From Liquorilactobacillus satsumensis DSM 16230 = JCM 12392 (lineage in GTDB: Bacteria > Bacillota > Bacilli > Lactobacillales > Lactobacillaceae): a stretch of 47,065 nt of DNA. The number at the start of each line of letters is the position of its first letter. Within the stretch, counting starts at the first letter, position 1. The translations under genes and the position numbers were made by a program. Location: the NCBI RefSeq assembly GCF_001435195.1, contig NZ_AZFQ01000011.1, positions 1 through 47,065 on the forward strand, read 5' to 3'. A model generated the notes under the pieces. That model searched no databases. It was given only the letters and a program-made list of their open reading frames with translations, and was not told where the DNA came from. Below, one piece after another: positions 7,403 to 15,290 of the stretch.

Positions 7403-8926
7403 ATGGAAGACTACGTTGTTGAAATAAAGCATATCACCAAAAAGTTTGGGGACTACAAGGCCAACGACGATATCTCGTTGCAGCTGAAGAAGGGTGAGAT
7501 CCTTGCCCTATTAGGAGAAAATGGAGCTGGAAAATCGACATTAATGGGGATGCTTTCAGGATTATTGACCCCGACGGCTGGGGAAATCTTGATTAATGGG
7601 AAAAAAGCGGTCATGAGCAATCCGCGAGATGCGAAAAAATTGGGGATTGGCATGGTTCATCAGCATTTTATGCTGATTCCTGCATTTTCAGTCCTTGAGA
7701 ATATTATTTTAGGTGATGAACCGACTAAAGGGTCTTTTATCAACTATCAAAAGGCTGCCGCCACTATTCAAGCATTGGCGCAAAAATATCAGCTTGATAT
7801 CGATTTAAAGGCTAAAGTACGCGATATTACAGTCGGAATGCAGCAGCGTGTTGAGATCATGAAGGCCCTTTACCGTCAGGCAAATGTTTTTATTTTCGAT
7901 GAACCAACTGCCGCGTTAACGCCGCAAGAGATCGATCAGTTAATCAAAATTCTGCGGGCTTTAGCGGCTGAAGGAAAAGCAGTAATTTTTATTACCCATA
8001 AGCTAAAGGAGATCAAAGAGGTTGCTGATCGTTGCGTGGTTATTCGAATGGGGAAAGTCATTGCGACTGTTGAGGTTAGCGCGACCAAGGAAGAGGCACT
8101 TGCAGAAATGATGGTTGGGCGAAAGCTTAACTTTGCGCTTGATAAACAAAAAATGGCTCAGGAAAAACCAGTTCTTGAAGTTAAGGGACTTAACGTTGAA
8201 GCGCACAAACAGCTTAAAGTTGCAGGTGTGGATTTGACAGTCCATGAAGGTGAAATTGTGGGGGTTGCAGGTGTAGATGGTAATGGTCAAAGTGAATTAA
8301 TTGAAGCTCTGACTGGTCTGCGCAGGGTAAAAAAAGGCAGTATCAAGGTTAACGGCAAACAACTGCAAAATGCCTCAGCAAGAAAAATTTCAGAAGAAGG
8401 CGTGGGCTGTATTCCAGAAGATCGCCAAAATGTTGGCTTGATCTTACCATTGACAATTGCGGAAAACCTGGCACTCAAAGACTATTATCATGCACCGGCT
8501 AGTAAACACGGTTTTTTGAATTATAAGCTGATTAATCAGACTGGCAAGCAGCTGATTAAGGATTTTGATATTCGTTCTCAGAGTGAAACCGAATTTGTAG
8601 GCGATCTTTCGGGTGGGAATCAGCAAAAAGTAATTGTCGCACGTGAAATCGCTAAAAATCCTGCATTGTTGATTGCAGCGAACCCAACACGTGGAGTCGA
8701 TATTGGTGCGATTGAATATATTCATGAAAAGATCATTGAGCAGCGTAATGCCGGGCGGGCTGTGTTATTGGTCAGTTTTGAACTAGATGAAATCTTGAAA
8801 TTGTCTGATCGAATTGTCGTTATGCATGAAGGACAGATTGTCGGAGAGATTGATCCGCAGCACACATCTAGCGAAGAATTAGGATTAATGATGGCTGGTA
8901 AGACACCAGTTTCGCAAAACAGATAG
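7403..8926 (+). CDS. nupA: Nucleoside ABC importer, double ATPase subunit
   Basis: A 507-residue protein with two fused ABC ATPase domains. Domain one has Walker A GENGAGKST near residue 38, an IFDEPTAAL Walker B and a signature degenerated to VGMQQRV. Domain two has a weak Walker A (GVDGNGQSEL, without the Lys-Ser/Thr), an intact LSGGNQQK signature near residue 402 and a Walker B replaced by IAANPTRGVD. This pattern of one degenerate site is normal in the BMP-linked nucleoside and sugar importer class (YufO, RbsA-like). A strong AGGAGG precedes the ATG. It powers the NupBC permease. Confidence 0.93.
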   Translation: MEDYVVEIKHITKKFGDYKANDDISLQLKKGEILALLGENGAGKSTLMGMLSGLLTPTAGEILINGKKAVMSNPRDAKKLGIGMVHQHFMLIPAFSVLENIILGDEPTKGSFINYQKAAATIQALAQKYQLDIDLKAKVRDITVGMQQRVEIMKALYRQANVFIFDEPTAALTPQEIDQLIKILRALAAEGKAVIFITHKLKEIKEVADRCVVIRMGKVIATVEVSATKEEALAEMMVGRKLNFALDKQKMAQEKPVLEVKGLNVEAHKQLKVAGVDLTVHEGEIVGVAGVDGNGQSELIEALTGLRRVKKGSIKVNGKQLQNASARKISEEGVGCIPEDRQNVGLILPLTIAENLALKDYYHAPASKHGFLNYKLINQTGKQLIKDFDIRSQSETEFVGDLSGGNQQKVIVAREIAKNPALLIAANPTRGVDIGAIEYIHEKIIEQRNAGRAVLLVSFELDEILKLSDRIVVMHEGQIVGEIDPQHTSSEELGLMMAGKTPVSQNR

Positions 8927-8940
8927 AGAGGTAATGAGGC

Positions 8941-10023
8941 GTGTTTAATAAATCATTTAAAGGATTATCCACGGCATTGATCTCGATTATCGCGGGTTTT
9001 ATAGTCGGCGCGATTGCGATGTTGGTGTTTGGTTACGATCCACTACAGAATTATCAAAACTTGTTGGTTGGCTCACTAGGAGATATTTATTCCATTGGTG
9101 AGACACTCCGAAACATGATTCCGTTGATTCTGACAGGGCTGGGTTTTGCAGTTGCTAGCAAGGCAGGTTTCTTTAATATTGGTGGGCCAGGGCAATATCT
9201 AATGGGTTGGTTCGGTACAATTGCTTTTGCACTTCATTTTTCACAGCTACCAGGAATTATTTTGATTATAGGAGCTTTGCTTTGTGGCGCATTGGCTGGA
9301 GGAATCTGGTCGTTGATTGCCGGAGTCTTGCGGGCATATTTTGGGACAAGCGAAGTTATTACGACGATTATGTTGAACTATATTGCACTGTATTTTGTCA
9401 ACTTTGCAGTTAAAAATTGGCTAGCTGCCAAGGGGAGCGATTCTTCCCCGAATATTGCACGTAAAGCAAGTTTGAATACGCATTTTTTGCAGGAATTGAC
9501 ACACAATTCAACTTTTAATTGGGGCTTTTTCATTGCATTAGTAATTGTGGGACTTGTCTGGATCTACTTTAACAAGACACGTTCTGGTTTTGAGATCAAA
9601 GCTGTCGGAATTAACGAAGCGGCCTCAAAATATGCTGGTGTGAATGTCAAAAGAACAATCGTGATTGCGATGCTGCTTTCAGGTGTGCTTGCCGGCTTAG
9701 GTGGCGCAATTGACGGTTTGGGCAATTTCCAGAATATCTCAGTTTCTAATAACCTGCCTAACGTCGGGTTTAATGGAATGGCGGTTGCATTGTTGGCGGC
9801 TGAAAATCCAATTGGAATTGTTTTTGCAGCGCTGCTTTTTTCAGCATTGCAAATTGGCGGTTTGAGCATTTCCGTTTACTCAAATACTCCTAGTGAAATT
9901 GTTGAAATCGTGATTGCTGCAATCATCTTCTTTGTTGCAATTAAGTATGTTTTTGAGCGCTTTTTAAAAAAGAGTTGGCTTACCAGGAAACAACAGGCTA
10001 AGAAAGAGGGTGCGGATAAATGA
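8941..10023 (+). CDS. nupB: Nucleoside ABC importer permease 1
   Basis: A 360-residue inner-membrane permease of the BPD_transp_2 (LivH/RbsC-like) class. Many hydrophobic segments are visible from residue 8 on, with the family stretch NMIPLILTGLGFAVASKAG near residues 60-80 and SGVLAGLGGAIDGLG at about 245. The start is GTG at 8941; an ATG seven bases earlier is closed by a stop after three codons. It overlaps nupC by four bases (ATGA), indicating translational coupling. It pairs with NupC to form the transmembrane pore. Confidence 0.9.
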   Translation: MFNKSFKGLSTALISIIAGFIVGAIAMLVFGYDPLQNYQNLLVGSLGDIYSIGETLRNMIPLILTGLGFAVASKAGFFNIGGPGQYLMGWFGTIAFALHFSQLPGIILIIGALLCGALAGGIWSLIAGVLRAYFGTSEVITTIMLNYIALYFVNFAVKNWLAAKGSDSSPNIARKASLNTHFLQELTHNSTFNWGFFIALVIVGLVWIYFNKTRSGFEIKAVGINEAASKYAGVNVKRTIVIAMLLSGVLAGLGGAIDGLGNFQNISVSNNLPNVGFNGMAVALLAAENPIGIVFAALLFSALQIGGLSISVYSNTPSEIVEIVIAAIIFFVAIKYVFERFLKKSWLTRKQQAKKEGADK

Positions 10024-10979
10024 GTTTAACAACAATTTTAATGACGGTTTTTTCGACAACTTTAATATACGCAGCACCCTTGATTTTTACAGCGCTTGGT
10101 GGAACCTTTTCTGAACGCAGTGGAGTAGTGAACGTTGGGTTAGAAGGAATGATGATTGTAGGTGCTTTTAGCAGTACAGTTTTCAATCTTGCATTTGCAA
10201 ATGTACTTGGAAGTGCAACTCCCTGGATTTCACTGTTGGTAGGTGCTGTTTTCGGACTGCTCTTTTCGATTTTGCATGCGGTCGCAACTATTAACTTTAG
10301 AGCGGATCATATTATTAGTGGGACTGTTTTGAACTTAATGGCACCCGCACTTTGCGTCTTTTTAACCCGTATTTTTTACAGTGGAAAGGGCCAGACGCCA
10401 GTGCTTGATCAAAGCATGGGAACCTTTACTTTTCCAGTGCTGTCGCAGATTCCTTTTATAGGAAAAGTCCTTTTCACCCGGACATCATTAGTGGCTTTTT
10501 TAGCAGTTCTTGTGGGGATTGCCAGCTGGTATTTCCTTTATCGGACAAACATAGGGTTAAGATTGCGCTCAGTTGGTGAAAATCCGACTGCAGCGGATAC
10601 ACTCGGAATTAATGTCGGGACCTATCGTTATTTAGGAGTTCTGCTGTCAGGCTTCTTAGGCGGGATTGGTGGAGCTGTAATGGCACAATCAATTACACTG
10701 AACTTTTCTGCAAGCACAATCTCTGGTCAAGGCTTTATGTCATTGGCCGCGATGATTTTTGGAAAATGGAATCCATTAGGTGCAACCGGTGCGGCAATCT
10801 TCTTTGGGCTAGCTCAAAGTCTGCCGATTATTGGGGGCTATATTCCAGTACTTTCGCACGTGAATTCAGTTTGGTTCCAGATTGCTCCTTATGCGATTAC
10901 TGTAATCGTACTAGTCTTTTTCTTGGGTAAGGCAGTTGCCCCAGCAGCCGATGGACAGAATTATATAAAAGGTAAGTAA
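10020..10979 (+). CDS. nupC: Nucleoside ABC importer permease 2
   Basis: A 319-residue permease of the same class as NupB, the usual second half of the pore. It opens with hydrophobic helices, followed by the typical TALGGTFSERSGVVNVGLEG block (residues about 23-42), and has GVLLSGFLGGIGGAVMAQS around residue 207. Its ATG overlaps the nupB stop. It is the last gene of bmpA-nupABC; a copy of the intergenic repeat with its hairpin follows. Confidence 0.9.
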   Translation: MSLTTILMTVFSTTLIYAAPLIFTALGGTFSERSGVVNVGLEGMMIVGAFSSTVFNLAFANVLGSATPWISLLVGAVFGLLFSILHAVATINFRADHIISGTVLNLMAPALCVFLTRIFYSGKGQTPVLDQSMGTFTFPVLSQIPFIGKVLFTRTSLVAFLAVLVGIASWYFLYRTNIGLRLRSVGENPTAADTLGINVGTYRYLGVLLSGFLGGIGGAVMAQSITLNFSASTISGQGFMSLAAMIFGKWNPLGATGAAIFFGLAQSLPIIGGYIPVLSHVNSVWFQIAPYAITVIVLVFFLGKAVAPAADGQNYIKGK

Positions 10980-11045
10980 TAATTAGTGGATAAGCGTTAG
11001 GACTATTTACAATGTCGCTGTTACTAAAAAGTTCTGAATATTAAT

Positions 11046-11216
11046 GAGAGTGTGACATAAGTCGGGAAAATTTGAGTACTAACTCGAAATTACGAATATA
11101 GCGAGTACTTTGCTATGAGTAATTGGAAAGTCAGACGGAAGATTTTGACTTATGGAACACGTTTATCCGGAATAAAAGAGGGGCTGTGACAAAAGTTAAA
11201 TTTTGTCACAGCCCCT
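11046..11216 (+). repeat. Intergenic repeat, copy B (complete)
   Basis: This is the most complete forward copy of a roughly 170-base element. It starts GAGAGTGTGACATAAGTCGG, contains an imperfect inverted repeat around TATAGCGAGTACTTTGCTATG, then TTATGGAACACGTTTATCCG, and ends in the GGGGCTGTGAC hairpin (11180-11215, one mismatch). No ORF of note is inside. On the minus strand the hairpin is followed by TCTTTTATT; on the plus strand no T run follows. Other copies: 1-64, 12213-12282, 33724-33895 and 47013-47065. Confidence 0.9.
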
Positions 11217-11287
11217 AAGCTTTGTGTTGAAAAAACTCCATTTTTGTTCCTGTTTATTAATATTCCCCTTAAAGATCATGACGCAAA

Positions 11288-11316
11288 TTGTCTATTGTTC
11301 ACAAATGCAGTATTAT
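11288..11316 (+). promoter_or_regulatory. Promoter of uppP
   Basis: TTGTCT (11288-11293) and TATTAT (11311-11316) with a 17-base spacer, 43 bases upstream of the uppP ATG. Confidence 0.6.
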
Positions 11317-11358
11317 GAAACAGTAAAACATTAATTGTTGATGAAGGAGAAAATTTTT

Positions 11359-12186
11359 ATGCTTGACATTATTAAAGCGATTATCTTGGGAATCGTCGAA
11401 GGTGTGACTGAATTCCTGCCGATTAGTTCAACCGGGCATCTGGTACTTGTTGACGAATTCATTAAGTTGCAACAGTCCAAACAGTTTGTTGACATGTTCA
11501 ATGTGGTTATTCAATTAGGAGCAATCATGGCTGTTGTTGTGATCTATTTCCACAAATTAAATCCATTGTCTCCGCGCAAGTCTGTAATTGAACGCAAGAA
11601 AACATGGACGTTATGGAAAAAAGTGATTATTGCGATTATTCCTTCGGTCATTGTTGGTTTTCCCCTGAACGACTGGATGGATGAGCATCTGATGAACTGG
11701 TTTGTTGTTTCGATGGCTTTGATCATTTATGGGGTTCTCTTCATCGTGATTGAAAATCGTAATAAAAATATTGCTCCTAAATATGATAATTTAGATACAC
11801 TTACATATAAGACAGCAATTGCAATTGGACTTTTCCAAGTTCTGGCGCTAATTCCTGGAACCTCGCGTTCAGGGTCTACAATCTTAGGTGGAATTATGAT
11901 TGGGACTTCCAGATTTGTTGCGACAGAGTTTTCATTTTTCTTGGCGATTCCGACAATGTTTGGAGCTTCACTCTTAAAGCTTTATAAGTACTTCAACCAT
12001 GGCGGCTCTTTAGCAGGGTTACAAGGCGTTGTCTTGGCAGTTGGTGTGCTGGTTTCATTTGTGATCGCATATCTTTCAATCCGTTTCTTGTTGAACTACG
12101 TGAAGAAAAATGACTTTAAAGCTTTCGGCTGGTACCGAATTGTTTTAGGGGTGGTCGTTATCGGTTACTTTGCATTTTTCCATTAA
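11359..12186 (+). CDS. uppP: Undecaprenyl-diphosphatase
   Basis: A 275-residue integral membrane enzyme (BacA family) that converts undecaprenyl diphosphate to the monophosphate, recycling the lipid carrier for cell-wall synthesis and giving bacitracin tolerance. Both signature regions are present: [15 protein letters not shown] near the N terminus (catalytic glutamates) and [10 protein letters not shown] near residue 170 (phosphate-binding arginine and serines). The ATG at 11359 follows AAGGAGA by eight bases; in-frame TTG/ATG codons further upstream contain the RBS itself and are rejected. It is monocistronic, between two repeat copies. Confidence 0.95.
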   Translation: MLDIIKAIILGIVEGVTEFLPISSTGHLVLVDEFIKLQQSKQFVDMFNVVIQLGAIMAVVVIYFHKLNPLSPRKSVIERKKTWTLWKKVIIAIIPSVIVGFPLNDWMDEHLMNWFVVSMALIIYGVLFIVIENRNKNIAPKYDNLDTLTYKTAIAIGLFQVLALIPGTSRSGSTILGGIMIGTSRFVATEFSFFLAIPTMFGASLLKLYKYFNHGGSLAGLQGVVLAVGVLVSFVIAYLSIRFLLNYVKKNDFKAFGWYRIVLGVVVIGYFAFFH

Positions 12187-12212
12187 TTATTAAAAACCTT
12201 TATAAAAATGAG

Positions 12213-12282
12213 TTTATGGAACACGTTTATCCGGAATAAAAGGTGGGGCTGTGACAAAAGTTAACTTTTGTCACAGCCCCTT
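12213..12282 (+). repeat. Intergenic repeat, copy D (hairpin half only)
   Basis: It matches the last 70 bases of copy B in the same orientation: TTATGGAACACGTTTATCCG, then the GGGGCTGTGAC hairpin. Here the hairpin (12245-12280) is a perfect 36-base palindrome. It starts about 25 bases after the uppP stop and is followed by TTATTT, so it probably serves as the uppP terminator. Confidence 0.85.
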
Positions 12283-12289
12283 ATTTAAT

Positions 12290-12490
12290 GCAGCTAGTCA
12301 TAGCCCAACTATCAAGCAATTTAACCTTAGTGCTCGAGGGCTCCCGAAAGTTGTCACATTTCTATTTTAACATGCTCCAACTATCAGCCCACTGCGCCTA
12401 ACGCTAAATTGCAGCTAGTCACAGTCCGACTATCAAGCAATTTAACCTTAGTGCTCGAGAGCTCCCGAAAGTTGTCACATTTTTTATTTT
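12290..12490. repeat. Two 78-base direct repeats, 121 bases apart
   Basis: 12290-12367 and 12411-12490 are nearly identical, with about four substitutions in 78 positions. Shared blocks are TATCAAGCAATTTAACCTTA and CTCCCGAAAGTTGTCACATT. The 43 bases between contain a further partial match to the first part (GCTCCAACTATCAGCCCA). The second copy runs into the stop region of the minus-strand hydratase gene. Apart from these repeats and copy D, I see nothing else in the 297-base gap between uppP and the hydratase gene. Confidence 0.85.
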
Positions 12491-13302
12491 GTCACCGTGA
12501 CATCAACATTTCCTAAACCGTGATCAAATTTAGCACTCCACCTACCAGCCGTTAATTTAGGCGGCAACACAAACGTTCCAGTCGAAACAAGTTGCCCGAC
12601 TGTGAGCGGGTGTCCTTGTTGCTCTAACTTAGTAACAAGCCAATGAAGTGAGTTCAAAGGATTATCTAGTACTTCAGCAGAAACGCCTTCTTTAAGTTTA
12701 CGATCATTGCAGCGCAACTCACAATGCACTTGTGCTAGCTCTTCTGGGGTCTTAAAGACATCTGTAGTTGGTTTTTCTGTTCCATAAAGGACGAGTCCGC
12801 CGACTGCAGCATCAGACATTACCAGATATTTTGAGAGGGTCGGGAACCAGTCCTTAAAACGGGAATCAGGAACTTCAAGACCTGCTGCAACAGTTGTTTT
12901 TTCCATCAACTCAGTCAGCGAATCTGTACTCTTGAGTTCCTGAACGGCTCTAAACTCAAGTTCGACTTCAACTAAGGGTTCCATTAATTCTGAAAGACTA
13001 ACTTCTGTTGGTGATTGGCGTAGCCGACTTGCAACCTGTGCGCCATAAAGCGGTGAAGTCGAAGCAAACATTTTTTGTGTCTCTGCGCTTGTCAGTGAGA
13101 CTTTATAAGCCGCAACTTTTTCTTCTTTGAGTTGAGTTAGCCGCTCTTGGACGAGATAGGCGGTTGCTTCGTCTTGAACTGTGCCTTCCCAGTCTGCCAT
13201 ATTGAGCGGAGTGCGTGTTGAATAAGCTGTAAAAAGTTCTTGTGCAAATTTTGCTTGCTTAGTTGTCAAAGATGTAGCTGCTTTAGTTTGTGTTTGGTTC
13301 AT
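12484..13302 (-). CDS. 2-keto-4-pentenoate hydratase / oxalocrotonate decarboxylase family protein
   Basis: A 272-residue member of the fumarylacetoacetase-like MhpD/DmpE/DmpH group. Visible family features are the metal-ligand glutamates in PLVEVELEF (about residue 113), LEVPDSRFKDW corresponding to the family EI-DSRI-DW block, and SDAAVGGLVLYG. Family members hydrate 2-hydroxydienoates or decarboxylate 2-oxo diacids with Mg2+. No aromatic meta-cleavage pathway is present nearby, except possibly the distant catE-like gene, so the substrate is unknown. The ATG at 13302 with GGAGGGG upstream is preferred to an in-frame start 15 bases earlier, which lies before that RBS. It is the second ORF of a unit headed by an isoleucine-type T-box. 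Confidence 0.8.
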   Translation of the reverse strand: MNQTQTKAATSLTTKQAKFAQELFTAYSTRTPLNMADWEGTVQDEATAYLVQERLTQLKEEKVAAYKVSLTSAETQKMFASTSPLYGAQVASRLRQSPTEVSLSELMEPLVEVELEFRAVQELKSTDSLTELMEKTTVAAGLEVPDSRFKDWFPTLSKYLVMSDAAVGGLVLYGTEKPTTDVFKTPEELAQVHCELRCNDRKLKEGVSAEVLDNPLNSLHWLVTKLEQQGHPLTVGQLVSTGTFVLPPKLTAGRWSAKFDHGLGNVDVTVTK

Positions 13303-13325
13303 AATTAACCCCTCCATTTTTTGAG

Positions 13326-13366
13326 AGCGGTTCCTAAATGTTTGCCCACACTAGTGAGGAACCGCC
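13326..13366 (-). promoter_or_regulatory. Hairpin over the end of the 35-residue ORF
   Basis: In the minus-strand RNA, GCGGTTCCT and AGGAACCGC can form a nine-pair stem with a loop of about 21 bases. The UAG stop codon of the short ORF begins at the edge of the 3' arm, and the 5' arm lies inside its codons. No T run follows, so it is not an ordinary terminator. A ribosome finishing the short ORF would open it just before the hydratase RBS, which suggests coupling or attenuation (inference). Confidence 0.55.
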
Positions 13367-13441
13367 GCAATTGTACTTCAGCTTCGAAATCTGAATATTA
13401 CCATCATCGTCTCTTTGAATACCACTTTCATCATCGTGCAT
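13334..13441 (-). CDS. 35-residue ORF between Ile T-box and hydratase
   Basis: A short ORF of 35 codons starting at the ATG at 13441 behind AAAGGAAGTGAGGA and ending in TAG 31 bases before the hydratase ATG. The peptide starts MHDDESGIQRDDDGN, so its first half is very acidic, and its second half is hydrophobic/neutral with one Cys in YNCGGSS, ending in LVWANI. I do not recognise it. It has no signal peptide. The good RBS, its position directly after the T-box terminator and its hairpin-covered end support translation. It could be a coupling or leader peptide for the hydratase, or a true small protein. There are four Ile codons in 35, not clustered enough to call it an attenuator peptide. Confidence 0.5.
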   Translation of the reverse strand: MHDDESGIQRDDDGNIQISKLKYNCGGSSLVWANI

Positions 13442-13477
13442 GATTCCTCACTTCCTTTCTATTAATAAATTCAAATA

Positions 13478-13772
13478 AAAAACGCCCTTTGCATAGTTTG
13501 AACTAAGCAAAGGGCGTTAAGGACGCTGTACCACCTTTTATTTGCATTCTTTTTTAAAATAAAAAGCATGCCTCTTACAAACTCTTAAAGAATTTGTGTA
13601 CTCAATAATGGGAGTACCCAGCAAAGGCTAATCTCTTTCGGATTTCGCTTTGCAGCTCATAGGTGATTTTCTTTTACGTTTGTTCGCTTACCTTCCCAGC
13701 AGCGGTAAGTCTCTTTTCCACAAGCATAAAGTACTGTCCTACTCGACGCAACTCATTTGAATTTAATTTGTT
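13478..13772 (-). promoter_or_regulatory. T-box riboswitch, isoleucine (AUC) specifier
   Basis: The leader carries the T-box motif GGTGGTACAGCG (complement of 13524-13535), an apical GCTGCTGGGAAGG-type stem I loop, and a terminator made of GCCCTTTGC / GCAAAGGGC (13481-13518) followed by TTTTTT. In the specifier loop the sequence reads GAAAATCACCTAT. The triplet before the conserved unpaired A is ATC (complement of 13665-13667), which specifies tRNA-Ile. The plus-strand brnQ leader has the same GAAATCA arrangement, which supports the assignment. Uncharged tRNA-Ile would stabilise the antiterminator and switch on the short ORF and hydratase. Confidence 0.88.
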
Positions 13773-13778
13773 ATCAGT

Positions 13779-13807
13779 ATGCTAACGCGAATATTTAGGA
13801 TAGTCAA
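13779..13807 (-). promoter_or_regulatory. Promoter of the T-box/hydratase unit
   Basis: On the minus strand, TTGACT (13802-13807) and TAGCAT (13779-13784) are 17 bases apart, immediately upstream of the T-box leader. It begins 45 bases past the end of the gabD-like gene, so the unit has its own promoter. Confidence 0.6.
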
Positions 13808-13851
13808 GGGCCTTTTATGATTTTTCAGCAAAAAAATTTAATTTTTACTCA

Positions 13852-15219
13852 TTATTTTAAGATAGTTTTAATGTTGGCGAATTCACGAATCCCCAGATCA
13901 CTCAACTCACGACCATAACCGGACTTTTTAACGCCTCCAAACGGAAATTCCGGATGTGACGAAAGTGGTTGATTAATTGCAATTTGCCCAGTCTCAACTT
14001 GTGAGGCAAGCTGTTGTGCATGTTGAGCATCTTGTGAATAGATTGCGCCACCCAGCCCATAATTTGAGTGGTTGGCAATCTTAAGCATCTCTGCTTCAGT
14101 GTCGACTTTGTAGATTTGGGCAACTGGACCAAAAAGTTCAGTGTCATACATTGGATTATCAAAAGTCATGCCAGTGATGATCAAAGGATTGAAGAACGCT
14201 CCTGGACCTTCGACGGGTCTTGGATCTCCCCAGAGGACTTTAGAGCCGCCTGCAAGGACATTTGCAACTTGCTTTTGCAGATTCTGTTGTGCCTTTTTTG
14301 AAGAAAGGGGAGCAAGTGTTGTCTGCTCATCCAAAGGATCGCCTAATTTTTTTTGCTTAAACTCTGCAATGATACCTGCGAGAAACTTATCGTAAATTTT
14401 ACTTTGAACAAGATAACGTTTGGCGGCAGTGCAGACTTGGCCTGCATTATTAAGCCGTGCAGAAACTGCCCCGGCAATTGCAGTCTCAAGCTCGGCATCA
14501 TTTAAGACAATGCAGACATCCGTACCGCCCAGCTCCATAGTTGATTTTTTAAGGTTTTTACCCGCCTCAGCGGCAAGTGTTGCTCCGGCTTTTTCAGAAC
14601 CTGTCAGGGCAACCCCTTGAACACGTGGGTCTGCAATAATTTTATTGACCTGATCATAGTCGACGAAGAGGTTTTTAAAAGCTCCGGCAGGCAATCCGGC
14701 TGCATGGCAAGCATCTTCGAAAGCCTGCGCACATTCCGGCACAATGCTGGCGTGTTTGAGCAAAACTGGATTACCAAGAATGAAGTTAGGGGCAAAGACA
14801 CGCATGATTTGAGTATACGGGAAGTTCCAAGGTTCAACAGAAAGAATGGCACCAATTGAGCTAAACTCAAGTTGTGCGGTTTTTCCAGCAGCGTTTGAAT
14901 AGGTCTGATTTTTTAAGGCCTTCTCACCAGCATGAACATAATAATTTGCAAAGGCCGCATTTTTTTTAACTTCGCTGCGTGCCTCATCAATTCGTTTTCC
15001 CATATTTGTGGTAAGGTAACGTGCATATTTTTCAAGATGGTCTGTAAATTCAGTTGCAAGACGTGCAAGTAACGCGGCTCTTTTGGAGATAGGTTCCTTT
15101 TTAGCCGTTTGGTAGAAAAGTTCCGCATTTTTTAAAGCAGCTTCAACTTCCTGATCAGAGGTTGCAGCAAACTCACGGATTAGTTCCCCATTGTAAGGAT
15201 TGATTGCTTTATATGACAT
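13852..15219 (-). CDS. gabD: NAD(P)-dependent succinate-semialdehyde dehydrogenase-like aldehyde dehydrogenase
   Basis: A 455-residue aldehyde dehydrogenase, the usual length for the GabD/Sad group. The oxyanion-site Asn lies in VEPWNFPYTQ, the general-base Glu in STMELGGTD (about residue 228), and the catalytic Cys in NNAGQVCTAAKR (about residue 262). The C terminus has FPFGGVKKSGYGRELSDLGIREF, typical of the family. It oxidises an aldehyde such as succinate semialdehyde to the acid; the true substrate is not fixed by sequence, and no GABA genes are nearby. The ATG at 15219 follows AAAGGAG. It lies 71 bases after treC on the same strand; a TATAAT at 15249-15254 offers a weak separate promoter. 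Confidence 0.85.
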   Translation of the reverse strand: MSYKAINPYNGELIREFAATSDQEVEAALKNAELFYQTAKKEPISKRAALLARLATEFTDHLEKYARYLTTNMGKRIDEARSEVKKNAAFANYYVHAGEKALKNQTYSNAAGKTAQLEFSSIGAILSVEPWNFPYTQIMRVFAPNFILGNPVLLKHASIVPECAQAFEDACHAAGLPAGAFKNLFVDYDQVNKIIADPRVQGVALTGSEKAGATLAAEAGKNLKKSTMELGGTDVCIVLNDAELETAIAGAVSARLNNAGQVCTAAKRYLVQSKIYDKFLAGIIAEFKQKKLGDPLDEQTTLAPLSSKKAQQNLQKQVANVLAGGSKVLWGDPRPVEGPGAFFNPLIITGMTFDNPMYDTELFGPVAQIYKVDTEAEMLKIANHSNYGLGGAIYSQDAQHAQQLASQVETGQIAINQPLSSHPEFPFGGVKKSGYGRELSDLGIREFANIKTILK

Positions 15220-15290
15220 TCAAACTACTCCTTTCTGATACAGGTCTAATTATAAGAGTAATCGAGATAGGATGAAAATATAATGTTTGG

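Noticed and set aside
12290-12490. CRISPR-like array
   Set aside because: Only two long repeats with one 43-base interval, no cas genes, and the repeats are too long for CRISPR.
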